From positions 1-36,800 of IMG/VR virus record IMGVR_UViG_3300034096_000409: a stretch of 36,800 nucleotides of DNA; one strand, given 5' to 3'. This document shows, piece by piece, positions 1-9,434 of this stretch (positions are counted from its first letter, which is position 1; each line of letters begins with the position of its first letter). The notes under the pieces were generated by a model. It made no database searches. It saw only the letters and a program-made list of their open reading frames with translations, and was not told where the DNA came from. Source of the stretch: a virus. A program made the translations under genes and the position numbers.

Positions 1-25
1 GCGCGTATTTCGTCAATTCGTGCTT
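1..25. repeat. Terminal direct repeat (left copy), contig circularisation overlap
   Basis: These 25 bases are identical to positions 36776-36800. A reading frame on the minus strand continues without a break from the left end of the window into the right end when the two copies are merged, so the overlap marks a circular or circularly permuted molecule. A 25-base overlap is more likely an assembly overlap than a biological terminal repeat. Confidence 0.9.
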
Positions 26-202
26 AATGTTCGCAAGCGTGCAAAATTCGTCAGCAAGTACACGCGCATTGCTTGAGTTGAATTTCGTGCGCGCAATTTC
101 AGCAAGCGCATACGCATCACGCACGCATTGCGTCAAATTCGCGCCTTCGCCGTACTCACTTACGCTGTACTTGTTAATCCCGATGTGAAGCGAGTACACC
201 AT
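1..202 (-). CDS. Caspase/metacaspase-like cysteine protease, N-terminal part (continues at 36800)
   Basis: This is the first part of a 243-residue gene interrupted by the contig ends. The ATG at 202-200 follows the stop codon of the upstream secreted-protein gene by one base (TAACATG), so translation is probably coupled. The first 59 codons lie in 202-26 and the frame then enters the 25-base overlap. The N-terminus has the peptidase C14 layout: a beta strand followed by IGINKY (residues 7-12), a conserved Asp-Ala helix start (DAYALAEIA, about 29-37), and TLANIKHEL (55-63), the usual segment before the catalytic-His strand. No signal peptide or membrane segment is visible. Catalytic residues are in the other part. 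Confidence 0.85.
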   Translation of the reverse strand, partial: MVYSLHIGINKYSVSEYGEGANLTQCVRDAYALAEIARTKFNSSNARVLADEFCTLANIKHELTKYA

Positions 203-203
203 G

Positions 204-854
204 TTAATTGCGAAGCGCTTGAATGATGGCAGGCGGTGGTATAATCTGCTGCTGCAAATCTATCGTCACCCAGCGGCCATTTGGTGCGCGGTAAAAGTCC
301 AATGCGCGCCCCGTAGTTCCATAATTAGCCAGCCGAGTGACATTACCCAGGCAATACGCCAAACGCACCGTTTCAGAGCCGATTTTATACCTGAATGCGC
401 CTGTAGTTGGATTGAATGAGAATACAATGTTTTGGGCTGCTGCTGCACCGTCCTTGATAGTCCAGCCGGAAGCGGTAAAGTATTTGCCCTCCACAGTTGA
501 CGTATCCACCTGCATGGCTATTTGATTAAGTGCCGACTTTCCTACCTGCGTTTGAAGTAGTCCATCCTGCCGGATTATTTCACGAATTTTCGCGCCGTTT
601 GCGGATAGTAGTATGGCATCTGATGCCATTGTGGATGCCTGACTTCTGTACACATTTATTGCGCCCTGTACGACTGCTGTTGTGTCGCCGACTTTCGTTA
701 CAGATAGCACGCTATTGCCATTGTCGTAGGTTTGCAGACGATTGGCGAAGTAGATTCCGGATGTTTGAGTGAGCCAGGATGAATCCTGAATGATGGTTTG
801 CGCCTGTGCGGTCGTGATGAATGCGAAGAAAAAAACGATGATTGTATTTTTCAT
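204..854 (-). CDS. Secreted protein of unknown function between tail fibre and caspase-like protease
   Basis: 216 residues. The N-terminus is a clear Sec signal peptide: Lys at position 2, a hydrophobic core (residues 4-14), and a TAQAQ-type cleavage region near residue 19. The mature part is predicted by eye to be beta-rich with no family I recognise and a Pro-Pro-Pro stretch near the C-terminus. It lies 33 bases after the tail-fibre gene and its TAA is one base before the ATG of the caspase-like protease. Position and coupling suggest a role with the fibre, in the envelope, or as partner or substrate of the protease; these are inferences from order only. Confidence 0.8.
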   Translation of the reverse strand: MKNTIIVFFFAFITTAQAQTIIQDSSWLTQTSGIYFANRLQTYDNGNSVLSVTKVGDTTAVVQGAINVYRSQASTMASDAILLSANGAKIREIIRQDGLLQTQVGKSALNQIAMQVDTSTVEGKYFTASGWTIKDGAAAAQNIVFSFNPTTGAFRYKIGSETVRLAYCLGNVTRLANYGTTGRALDFYRAPNGRWVTIDLQQQIIPPPAIIQALRN

Positions 855-887
855 GGTGATGTTTTTTGATTTTAAAGTTAGTGCAAA

Positions 888-3311
888 TCAATGTAAGTCC
901 ACCCAAGCACCTGCAGCCCTTACTTGCAATTTGTCGGTGCTGCTGTTATAGATAACAAGCCCGTTTGCGGGTGATGATATTGCGTCACGTTGAGTGGTAG
1001 TCATACGCGGGAATAGTACGCCCTGTGTGGTACTGCTTATATCAAGTTTTGCGGATGAATTTGGGGAAGCCGTACCCATTGCTACAATTCCATCATCGCG
1101 CACCATAAGCGCGTTGTTTGTTCCTGATGAATTATGTATTTGTGCAGACCATGTATTTGTTGTTGCTCCTGGCCCGCGAAGACGAAGAGCCCCATTCGTT
1201 GCAGATACAGCACCACCAGCATTAACATCAAGTCTGTACCCGCCATCTGTATATGTACTCCCATTCTGTATTGTTGCATTTCCTGTTACCCATATCCTGA
1301 ATACAGACCTTCCGGTAAGTATTCCTGATGGAGCATAGTTAGCAAAGTCGTATAAAGGCCCAGTTGGAACAAGTCCATTTGCGTACCTGGCCATAAATTG
1401 ACAAACAGGTATATTCACATCGTTTTTTGAATCAACTATAAACCCTCCCTGATAACCATCAGAGGCGCCAGCGTTAGATTTCATCCAAAATAAAGGCGCA
1501 AAAATGCCTGTTGTGCTTGTTGATATTTGAAAGAAAGCATCTGAAGATGGGGTTCCACTTCTTAATATTTGGAAATATGGAATATTATTAACTGTTGGTA
1601 TTAGTTGTAAGCAAGAGCCAGGAGAAGAAGTGCCAATACCAAGCCTGCTATTTGTATTGTCCCAAAACAAATTTGCGTTACTTGACAACGTACTACCTGC
1701 ACTCCAAAATGCAACACGGGTAGCCGTTCCGCTGCCTCCGACTTTGTTGTTAAACGTAGTCCAATCCGCACTACTTAACGCCCCCCTGTTTGTTGCGCTG
1801 GCCGTAGGCAGGTTGAACGTATGCGTTGAGGTGGCAGATGATATATTAAAATCAGAACCTGCCGTTCCTGTCGCAAATGTTTGTGTGGAGGCGGTCAGGC
1901 CATTTAGTGATGTGATGCCACCACCGCCACCTCCGGACGAATTAATTGTGTACACGCCCGATGATTCACTCACCGTCACATTCGTCCCCGCCGTAATCCC
2001 CACCACCGGAAGCGTCACGGTTTTTGCCGCCTGGTTGTCGTTTGATAGTGATGCGCGTAAGGTTTGCCCTGAAAGACTGAACGTGTCAATGGTTTGTATT
2101 TCGTTGGTTACAGAGCCGTCAACCTCCGTGCCTGTGACGGTTATCGTGCTTCCGGCTGTTGATGCGCTGTTGATGCCACCGCCCGCGATGGTTACTGAAC
2201 CGCCTGAATTGGATAGCGTAGCGGTATTGGTAGCCACCGATAGCGTTTGCAGTTCATTGGTCGCGCTCTGATCTGCTACTGTTGCCGCCTCCCATCGTGA
2301 ATTGCCGGACACATAGGTAAGCACCTGGCCATTGGTCGGCGATGGTGCGTACACGTTGTGCAGTTCATTCAGTTCGTAGCCATTTTGCACATTCACAAAG
2401 ATAACCCCTGTTGATGCGTGCTTTCTAACGCAAAAGCCGATGAACACGCCGTGGTTCGGCGCTTCGGGCCTTACGGCTGTCATTGCTCCGGCTGTATCCT
2501 TTGATAACCACACAGCGCCGCCTTCTGTCAGGTTTGACGTGTTGATGTTACGCACAAGTCCGAATGTCGTACAAAAGCCTTTGTTTCCACCTGTGACAGT
2601 TTCAGTCATTACGCCGAGCGTTTTGGAGCTTGTCGCTTCATTGTTTGCGCGGGCGTATAAAACCGTTTTATTGTCGCCTGTAGAGCCTGTAATGTACACG
2701 ACCTTACCATTATCAAGCCCGCCGTTTGTAGCGTGCTTTACAGGCTGCACAAGCTCCTGCCCTAATTGAAGTGTTACATTACCGCCCTTCAGGCCCAGGT
2801 CAAGTGTGCCATCGTCACTATTCCACCGCATTGCACCCACGCCACCGGAATAGGTTTGATTTGAATAGAATATCAGGCGTGGCACCGTGTCAATACTGAT
2901 AGTGTCGTTTGCGTCAATGTCAATACCCGTACCTGCGTAGTATGTAGCACCACCGCCACCACCGCCTGCAACCTGCTTCCATTGCGTGCCGTTGTAATAG
3001 TACAGTTCGGGTGTGGAGCAGCCATTTACCGCAAACACGGATTGAGCGTAACCGGGCGTGTAGGCAGGTGCAGCACATCCGGCTACAATGTCAATGCCTT
3101 GACCGAGCGTGCGCCATGTGGTGTTTGCCGCGCTCCATTGGTAGACGCGCCCAGATGCAAGGTCAACCCGAAGGCGTGAACCCGTTGATGATGGTGCGCC
3201 CGATGGCACGCCGGATTCGTAATTGATTCCGGCTGTAAATTGTATTTGGGCGCTTGATGCTGTTGTAATCAGCGCAAGTGCGGCAAATAAGATGATGTGT
3301 TTATATTTCAT
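888..3311 (-). CDS. Tail fibre / receptor-binding protein carrying a Sec signal peptide
   Basis: 807 residues. It has Gly-rich linkers (for example residues 116-121), short Ser/Thr/Asn-rich beta repeats, and a C-terminal GVLFPRMTTTQRDAI motif followed by LVIYNSSTDKLQ. That motif is common at the ends of Bacteroidota phage fibres and of host surface proteins. It lies 14 bases after the tail-tip gene, as expected for a fibre. The odd point is a typical signal peptide at the N-terminus (MKYK, hydrophobic core, cleavage after ASSAQ near residue 22), unusual for a structural protein assembled in the cytoplasm. A start further in would remove it, but I see no better start. Confidence 0.75.
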   Translation of the reverse strand: MKYKHIILFAALALITTASSAQIQFTAGINYESGVPSGAPSSTGSRLRVDLASGRVYQWSAANTTWRTLGQGIDIVAGCAAPAYTPGYAQSVFAVNGCSTPELYYYNGTQWKQVAGGGGGGATYYAGTGIDIDANDTISIDTVPRLIFYSNQTYSGGVGAMRWNSDDGTLDLGLKGGNVTLQLGQELVQPVKHATNGGLDNGKVVYITGSTGDNKTVLYARANNEATSSKTLGVMTETVTGGNKGFCTTFGLVRNINTSNLTEGGAVWLSKDTAGAMTAVRPEAPNHGVFIGFCVRKHASTGVIFVNVQNGYELNELHNVYAPSPTNGQVLTYVSGNSRWEAATVADQSATNELQTLSVATNTATLSNSGGSVTIAGGGINSASTAGSTITVTGTEVDGSVTNEIQTIDTFSLSGQTLRASLSNDNQAAKTVTLPVVGITAGTNVTVSESSGVYTINSSGGGGGGITSLNGLTASTQTFATGTAGSDFNISSATSTHTFNLPTASATNRGALSSADWTTFNNKVGGSGTATRVAFWSAGSTLSSNANLFWDNTNSRLGIGTSSPGSCLQLIPTVNNIPYFQILRSGTPSSDAFFQISTSTTGIFAPLFWMKSNAGASDGYQGGFIVDSKNDVNIPVCQFMARYANGLVPTGPLYDFANYAPSGILTGRSVFRIWVTGNATIQNGSTYTDGGYRLDVNAGGAVSATNGALRLRGPGATTNTWSAQIHNSSGTNNALMVRDDGIVAMGTASPNSSAKLDISSTTQGVLFPRMTTTQRDAISSPANGLVIYNSSTDKLQVRAAGAWVDLH

Positions 3312-3325
3312 GGTTGATGTGTTGT

Positions 3326-6300
3326 TTATCTGCCAAAAATAACAAAGCCAATATCATAAGCAGTTGATGCCGATAGCGCTGTCGTTATTTTTAGCGTGAT
3401 TGTAGTGGTTGTCGGGTCTGTGTAAAAATTTGTCATTTGCCCTGCTGCGTTGGCGTTATAAGCCGACAGAACCGGACATTGCTCATTCAAAAACGCCACA
3501 GGTAATGTTATCTGAAAAACATCTGCTGATGCTGATGGACTTGTTCCGGTCGTGAATTTAACCCTTACAAAATTGCATCCTCCTGAAATATCCGTTAGTG
3601 TTGGTGATGTTCCGGCTCCTGTTCCAAATGTCACGGTAGTATATAGGTCACTACCTGAGTTGATATACATTTTTGCGCCTAACCTGTCGCTTGCATAAGT
3701 CAGGTCTGCATCTGTTGATATTGTTTCTGCTGCGGTAAATATTGGTATTCTATCCGTAGCTCCAGTAATACCCAAAAATGAATATACTTGAGTTTTTGAA
3801 AGATTTGACATACTTCCACTACCCGCAGTAACTCTTCCTATTAATGATGGAGCACTATTCAGTAGTCTTGATGGTGATATTGAATTATCATTAAAACTAC
3901 TTGGAGAAAGCGTTGAAAATGCTAATGTACCTGCATTTATTAGTACCTGACCAATTGATGAACTTGTTATGTCTGCTACGTTTCCTGTTGTTGTATTAGA
4001 CCTTCCAATAACAGACAATCCGGCACTTGTCCTTAACTTCGCATTGCTCACTACATTGCTGTCAATCGTCCAAACAGTACCCGATGAACTGACCGTAATA
4101 TCTCCCTTGTCACCATCAGCCACGCCACCGCCTCCTGCCTGTGGTGTCAATTGCACAAACAAGCCCGCGTTTTGCGGTATGTCAAAAGCGGCCGTTGCGC
4201 TGTTGACTGATATTGCAGTCGCTCCGGCCGATGGCGCTGATGCCACCGTAAACGTCTGAAATTGGCCTGTGACCGGATTGACAATTTTAACTTTGTCTCC
4301 GGCTGCAAATTCGTTGCCGGCAAGCGCTGTACCCACCGAGATAGATGTGACAGTTGCGCCTTTGGTTATGGCTGTATTCAGGCTGTTGAATGACAGCGGA
4401 TTCAGTATTGCCCCCGGCGGATTGGCCATAAAAGGCGAATTACCGCCTGTGGTGGGGCTTGTTGATGTGGGATTGATTACGGTCGGATTATTCGTGCCAC
4501 CGGACAGAATTTTAACTTTGACGGGTGTTTTTACATCCGATGTGGTGCCGTAGTCCATTTCCAACCACGTGCCATCTATGATGTTCTCTGTCGGTGACCA
4601 TACCACGCGCATATCCAGCCAATCAATGCCATCTGAAGTGCTTAACAGCTTTCTAACGCTGTTACATTGATCTCCGTACAATTGACCATTGAGGCGCTTT
4701 TTAACACGCAACCTGCCATCCTGCACCCGCTTTGTCAGCAAAGCACCGAGCGCCTTATTTCTTGTTCCTGAACCCTGCCCCCAATCTGAATAAGATACCG
4801 TTGCGTTTGAATTGAGTACAGCGCCCAGGTAGTTAAGGCTTCCGGAGCCTACACGCAGTCTTGTTTCCCAAATATCAGTTCCCTCGTCCGGATTGTCGGA
4901 TTCATACAGTACCTCATCCTCCTGCACATTCGGCGTGCCTGCGTCAAATACCTCCATATAAAGCCCTCCGGCATCCCACGATATGCCAAATTCACTTAGC
5001 GGAACCGATACGCCGTCATTCTTCCTTATATCAGATATAAACGCCGATACCTGATTGCTAAGTCCGTCATTAGGCAATGATGGAGTGATAAAATCAAATG
5101 ACTGTATAAATGTGATTGATTCACCAAGTCCGGCAAATGTTTGCCCCGGTGCAACCAACTTAAACCTGTTCGTACTTGTCGGACTCCATTCGGCATCTGA
5201 ATAGTAAATACTGAAATTGGAGTATGTGATGTCTCGCTTCAGATAGTTGCTGCCAACCTTGATTATCATACTGATTTCAGGCATGATAATATCATTTGCG
5301 CTACCCGAATACCCCGTGTTTTCAATTGTGATAAAAAACGTGCCACGTATGCGGGTTGTTAGCGAACCTGATTGGCTGCTGATAGTTTGATTGAAGTTGT
5401 AGGTTTGCCCTTCCTGAAGAATGATGTTTTGCCAAAAATTGCGCCTTAACCTTACTTCATATACAGCCTTCGCCTTTGATGTTTGTGTTTGATAGTCGTA
5501 TGTGACATACGTCAACTTTGCCGCACTCGCTTTAGTCTGATTGACATTCAGCACACCCGAATAAGCGCCGTATGTCTTTTGCGCTCCTGATTTTTTGTAA
5601 CTTCTCCAGTTGTACGCCGTGTTCGCCCTGTAGTCAATCTGCTCCACCACATAAACGGCATCGCGCATTCTAATGCGTGCGCCGAATGAAAGGCAGATGT
5701 ATTTCAGCACGTCATAGCACGACAATACATCATCGTCAATAGAGCCGTTTTTGTCAAAGTTGTAAAATGCCGCATGGTCTATATACCCGAGGTATAGCGG
5801 ATCGTTGGCATCGTTGGCTGTCATTCCTGTTGCCCACCAATCAAGCGAAGTTTCCAAGAACGCATCATCCGTACCCCAAAATGTTGAAACGTGCGCCAAT
5901 TTACCAAGCGCATTTACCAGGTGGGTTGTCAGCCTGTCCGTGCCATAATACAGCGCTCCCGCATTCAGATACGGTACTTTTTTCAGCATAGCAAGCCCGC
6001 AAACAGCGGTTATCGAACACCTGTAAACCGGACTTTCATCTGTTTCTGTACTTAGGGCATCCGGAGTTATAATGCCTCTCCAAACCTTAGCGCCTGATTG
6101 TATTTCAATTTCAAGCAGGAACCTGCCCTCTTTGGATGTTCGCACGTCATCCACAAAGGTATTCAGCGTGGTATTTGTGACCGGGATAAGCATATCAATT
6201 GACGCAATGGAGCCTAATATAGGGCTGTGTACGTCATTGTCATTGTCGCCTCTCCATTCTATTTTGATGCCACCTTTGGCAATGTCAAAGGAAGATTCAC

Positions 6301-6385
6301 TACCTGAATATGATATGTCGTATATCGCGGCGTTGTATTGAACGCCTGATGGTGATTTGCCGATGCCGTAAACCCTTAATGCCAT
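3326..6385 (-). CDS. Large tail-tip / baseplate protein with fibre-like C-terminus
   Basis: 1019 residues, starting 15 bases after the tape-measure stop. Gene order (tape measure, this gene, fibre) is that of distal tail and Tal-type proteins. Residues 1 to about 620 look like a globular baseplate domain rich in beta strands. Around residue 640 a Thr/Ser/Pro/Gly-rich linker begins, and from about 740 the sequence has a DGDKGDITVSSSG fibre motif and Ser/Asn/Thr repeats seen in Bacteroidota phage fibres. It probably joins the tail tube to the receptor-binding fibre. The exact family is not identified. Confidence 0.7.
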   Translation of the reverse strand: MALRVYGIGKSPSGVQYNAAIYDISYSGSESSFDIAKGGIKIEWRGDNDNDVHSPILGSIASIDMLIPVTNTTLNTFVDDVRTSKEGRFLLEIEIQSGAKVWRGIITPDALSTETDESPVYRCSITAVCGLAMLKKVPYLNAGALYYGTDRLTTHLVNALGKLAHVSTFWGTDDAFLETSLDWWATGMTANDANDPLYLGYIDHAAFYNFDKNGSIDDDVLSCYDVLKYICLSFGARIRMRDAVYVVEQIDYRANTAYNWRSYKKSGAQKTYGAYSGVLNVNQTKASAAKLTYVTYDYQTQTSKAKAVYEVRLRRNFWQNIILQEGQTYNFNQTISSQSGSLTTRIRGTFFITIENTGYSGSANDIIMPEISMIIKVGSNYLKRDITYSNFSIYYSDAEWSPTSTNRFKLVAPGQTFAGLGESITFIQSFDFITPSLPNDGLSNQVSAFISDIRKNDGVSVPLSEFGISWDAGGLYMEVFDAGTPNVQEDEVLYESDNPDEGTDIWETRLRVGSGSLNYLGAVLNSNATVSYSDWGQGSGTRNKALGALLTKRVQDGRLRVKKRLNGQLYGDQCNSVRKLLSTSDGIDWLDMRVVWSPTENIIDGTWLEMDYGTTSDVKTPVKVKILSGGTNNPTVINPTSTSPTTGGNSPFMANPPGAILNPLSFNSLNTAITKGATVTSISVGTALAGNEFAAGDKVKIVNPVTGQFQTFTVASAPSAGATAISVNSATAAFDIPQNAGLFVQLTPQAGGGGVADGDKGDITVSSSGTVWTIDSNVVSNAKLRTSAGLSVIGRSNTTTGNVADITSSSIGQVLINAGTLAFSTLSPSSFNDNSISPSRLLNSAPSLIGRVTAGSGSMSNLSKTQVYSFLGITGATDRIPIFTAAETISTDADLTYASDRLGAKMYINSGSDLYTTVTFGTGAGTSPTLTDISGGCNFVRVKFTTGTSPSASADVFQITLPVAFLNEQCPVLSAYNANAAGQMTNFYTDPTTTTITLKITTALSASTAYDIGFVIFGR

Positions 6386-6400
6386 GTCTTTTGATTTTGA

Positions 6401-9013
6401 TTAAAACACTCTTGATTGTCTTGCTTTGGCCCTGTCAAGTACCAATACCAAATCTGTACCCCTGACCGTGAACTCGCCCTGCATAACGCCGCCCGATTGC
6501 CCCATACCCTCAAGTAGTCGGTTTGTGCGCATATTGGATACAACCTGCGAACCACGCGGAATATTGACAAGTTCCGGCCCCTTTTCACCGACCAATGCCA
6601 TACCACCGGGCGCAAAGGCAGTACCACGTGCAAATCCATTAACGCCAATCTTTGAAATCAGGTTTGTAAATAGCACACTCGCCACCGATCCGGCCGCTGC
6701 TCCTGCTGCAATATTGAACGGGAACGGTACAGATGTCAGCGCCTTTGATACGGCACTTGCTACGCCCTGCTGAATGTATGAGCGTATTATTTTCAGTCCG
6801 GCTGATATTGCAGCCTGTGCGAGTTCGCGCATGGATGTTGCGCCTTCGGATGCGCTTTGAGCCATCGCATTGGCAATACCAAGCACGGTATTTTCAATCA
6901 TCGTGCCCTGCTCTGAAATCAGTTCAGCGGTGGTTGTGAATGCCTCTCCGAACTTCAGCGTGCCTTCTGTCAGCCCTTGCGTAATCTCTGAAATGCGTGT
7001 GTAGTAATCATCCAGCGGCTTTGTGTCAACCTGCGATATAACAGGCAGTATTCCCGCGCCTTCACTTTGTACGCCCGTTGGCGTTGGTAGTGTCGGGATG
7101 GTCGGTATTGTGCCAAATTCACTATACAGCCCTTTCAGTTGCTCCTTAAGGTTTTCAACCTCTGCTGATGTGGGGCTGAATCCGGCATCAATCAGGCGCT
7201 TCAGTCCTTTCTCAATCGTCTCTGCCTGCTGTACAATATCCTCCGCACCAAGTGCATTCTGATAGTCCTTTTCAGCCTGAATATCTGCCTGGACTTCTTT
7301 GTAAACATCTTTCAGTCGGTTTGCCGCTGCAATGGCCGCTTCTGATGCCTGCTTTCGCTTTTCATTTGCGGCTTTTACTGCATCTGCTGCTGCTACCTCC
7401 GCTGCTGTTTTAGCCTTCTCTGAAATCTCAACCGCTACATTGCCATCAACTATCTTTTTTAGGTCGGTTATTTGCTGATTTGTAACATCAAGTTGCTCCT
7501 TGAGTATCTTCAGCTTACCTTCCTCCGTTGTTGATAATTGAGCCGAAACAGCAAGCCCGCCGAGGGATTCGGTTTGTTTTGCTCTGTCAAGTGATCTTTG
7601 GGCCGCCTCAACCGCTTTTAACTGTTGCTCTCTTTTTGCATCAAGGTTTACAAGCTCCGTTTCTGCCCTTCTTGCTGATGCCGCCTTCAATATGCTTGCT
7701 GCGTATCCCTCATACGCTACTTTCAGTTTTTCTACTGAAGCATTTTCAATTGTCAATTGCCCGAAGTATGCCGGATTGATTGACTTCAGTTCATTAAGCG
7801 CCTCTATCTTGTCCTCTCGCTTCGCGTTCTCATCTCCGAGTATCTTGATAAGGGATTCAACCTGTGCGCGCTCTCCGGCTGTTTCTGCCTTCGCCTGTGC
7901 TGTCAGGTCGTTCACCATCTGCATGGACTTTTCCGCTGCTGTCAGTTGGCGGTTAAATAGTCCGAACTCGTTTGCGATGGATGCAACTGCTACTGCAAGT
8001 CCAATTGCAATAAATGCCTGTGTGGAAGGCGCAAGTGCTGTAAATGCTGCACGTTGAAGTTGCAACCACTTAACCGTATCTTTCAGGTACGGAAGCATTG
8101 CCTTCCATGTTCCAACCAAAAAAGACTGCACCACCTGGATTGATCCGATAACCTTTGCAATTGGCCCGATGGCTACCAAAAATCCGGCCATGTAAGCAAT
8201 GGCAGTTTTTGCTCCAGCACTCAAGTTGTTAAACGCGGCTGCTGCATCCGTGATGAACTTTGCGAACTTCTCAAGCCCGCCCTTAATGTCAAACGCATCG
8301 TTAATGGCCAATCCCACTTTACCAAGTGCGATTTTAACCGCATCCATCGCGTTTTCAATATTGTTCTTAATACCCGACTTTACACGTGGAAGTTCGGCGG
8401 CTGCTGCTGTGATGCCGGCAACAAATTCCTTTGCTCCGATACCCATATTTCTGATACCCTCAACTGATTGCGTGCCAAAGGCTTTTTGCATCAGTTGGGC
8501 AATATTGGGCATGGATTCCGATATGACGCTGATGTCCTCCTGAAGAACACGCCCTTTGGAAATCATCTGCGTAAATTGCCGCGTCACATTATCAAACTCC
8601 TGTGCTGTGCCTCCGGTGGATGCAATGGCATTACCGAGTTGCTTGATGATCTCCCGTGCGTCATTGGCTGCAATTCCTACGCCCTGCAATCGGATGGAAG
8701 CGCCGATCGCCTGCTCAAGTCCTAAACCTGGATTCTCTGCAATTTTCTGAAGTTTCTCTAACTCCTGCCCTGCCTTCTCCGCGCTTCCCAACTGCGACTG
8801 TAGAGCAAGGGTAAGGCTTTCCAAATCTCCGGCCGCCTTGATGGCAGCGCCACCGAATAAACCAAGTGGAGCGGACAAGGACAGCGTTAAGTCAGAGCCT
8901 ATGCGGGATAGTTTTTCGCCAGAGCGCCGGAGCGCCTTTTCGGTGGCTGCAAGTGTTTTTTCATCGAAAATTACGCCCAGCCTGACGTTTAGTGCTACTG
9001 CTTTAGATGCCAT
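6401..9013 (-). CDS. Tail tape measure protein
   Basis: 870 residues. The N-terminus has a helical, Ala/Gly-rich tape-measure domain with segments such as DISVISESMPNIAQLMQKAF, followed by a hydrophobic stretch around residues 270-300, long charged coiled coils (about 400-620) and a C-terminal GFARGTAFAPGGMALVGEKG block common in siphophage tape measures. The ATG at 9013-9011 overlaps the end of the frameshifted tail-chaperone gene by 11 bases. Tape-measure length scales with tail length, so this predicts a moderate-length non-contractile tail. Confidence 0.93.
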   Translation of the reverse strand: MASKAVALNVRLGVIFDEKTLAATEKALRRSGEKLSRIGSDLTLSLSAPLGLFGGAAIKAAGDLESLTLALQSQLGSAEKAGQELEKLQKIAENPGLGLEQAIGASIRLQGVGIAANDAREIIKQLGNAIASTGGTAQEFDNVTRQFTQMISKGRVLQEDISVISESMPNIAQLMQKAFGTQSVEGIRNMGIGAKEFVAGITAAAAELPRVKSGIKNNIENAMDAVKIALGKVGLAINDAFDIKGGLEKFAKFITDAAAAFNNLSAGAKTAIAYMAGFLVAIGPIAKVIGSIQVVQSFLVGTWKAMLPYLKDTVKWLQLQRAAFTALAPSTQAFIAIGLAVAVASIANEFGLFNRQLTAAEKSMQMVNDLTAQAKAETAGERAQVESLIKILGDENAKREDKIEALNELKSINPAYFGQLTIENASVEKLKVAYEGYAASILKAASARRAETELVNLDAKREQQLKAVEAAQRSLDRAKQTESLGGLAVSAQLSTTEEGKLKILKEQLDVTNQQITDLKKIVDGNVAVEISEKAKTAAEVAAADAVKAANEKRKQASEAAIAAANRLKDVYKEVQADIQAEKDYQNALGAEDIVQQAETIEKGLKRLIDAGFSPTSAEVENLKEQLKGLYSEFGTIPTIPTLPTPTGVQSEGAGILPVISQVDTKPLDDYYTRISEITQGLTEGTLKFGEAFTTTAELISEQGTMIENTVLGIANAMAQSASEGATSMRELAQAAISAGLKIIRSYIQQGVASAVSKALTSVPFPFNIAAGAAAGSVASVLFTNLISKIGVNGFARGTAFAPGGMALVGEKGPELVNIPRGSQVVSNMRTNRLLEGMGQSGGVMQGEFTVRGTDLVLVLDRAKARQSRVF

Positions 9014-9434
9014 CTTTGTTTAGTTTAGCCTCCATGTAACGGGCGTAAAGTTCGGGATTGGTTTTTTTCAGGATTTCATCTGCATCGCGGTCAAATTGGT
9101 CAAACTCTTCACGCTCCTTGTCGTTCATCTGTGAGCGTGTTTTCAGGTGTGACTTAATCGGAGCGTCCCAGGCAAACGGTAACAAATCGGCAGGCTTCTT
9201 TATTTGCTTTTTTGAATCTACCGTCTTTGCCATGATGTAGGCCACAAAGCGCGTCTGCTCCCATCCGTTCTTGAACTGCTCAAAATGCGCTTCCTGTCGG
9301 TACTTGAAATAGGCTGGCGTTGACAGGTAAAACTCCTCCTCATCCATGCCTATTTTGGCTGCCTGCCTTAACAGGTCGTGCCAATTGATTCTTACGCCCG
9401 TTTCTGCTTTGTCGGCTTCGCCGGGCTGTTCGCG
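9003..9434 (-). CDS. Tail assembly chaperone, frameshift-expressed C-terminal part (gpT-like)
   Basis: This frame is open from the slippery site at 9440-9434 to TAA at 9005-9003 and is one base behind the upstream chaperone frame. Read through -1 slippage it adds 143 residues to the first 101 of the upstream protein, giving a 244-residue fusion. The joined region contains INWHDLLRQAAKIGMDEEEF, a conserved-looking start of a gpT-type domain. That segment lies upstream of the only ATG (9347), so it would be lost if the ORF were translated alone. This argues that expression is by frameshift. It overlaps the tape-measure start by 11 bases. Confidence 0.8.
   Translation of the reverse strand, partial: REQPGEADKAETGVRINWHDLLRQAAKIGMDEEEFYLSTPAYFKYRQEAHFEQFKNGWEQTRFVAYIMAKTVDSKKQIKKPADLLPFAWDAPIKSHLKTRSQMNDKEREEFDQFDRDADEILKKTNPELYARYMEAKLNKDGI

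Noticed and set aside
1630-2271. Long plus-strand frame inside the tail-fibre gene (213 codons)
   Set aside because: It is the complement of a strongly supported fibre gene; its Pro/Val-rich product with no motif is typical of an antisense shadow.
888-3311. Diversity-generating retroelement acting on the fibre
   Set aside because: No reverse transcriptase gene and no template-like near-repeat was found.
9003-9347. Independent gene starting at ATG 9347
   Set aside because: The coding signal begins upstream of this ATG in the same frame, and a slippery site links it to the preceding gene.
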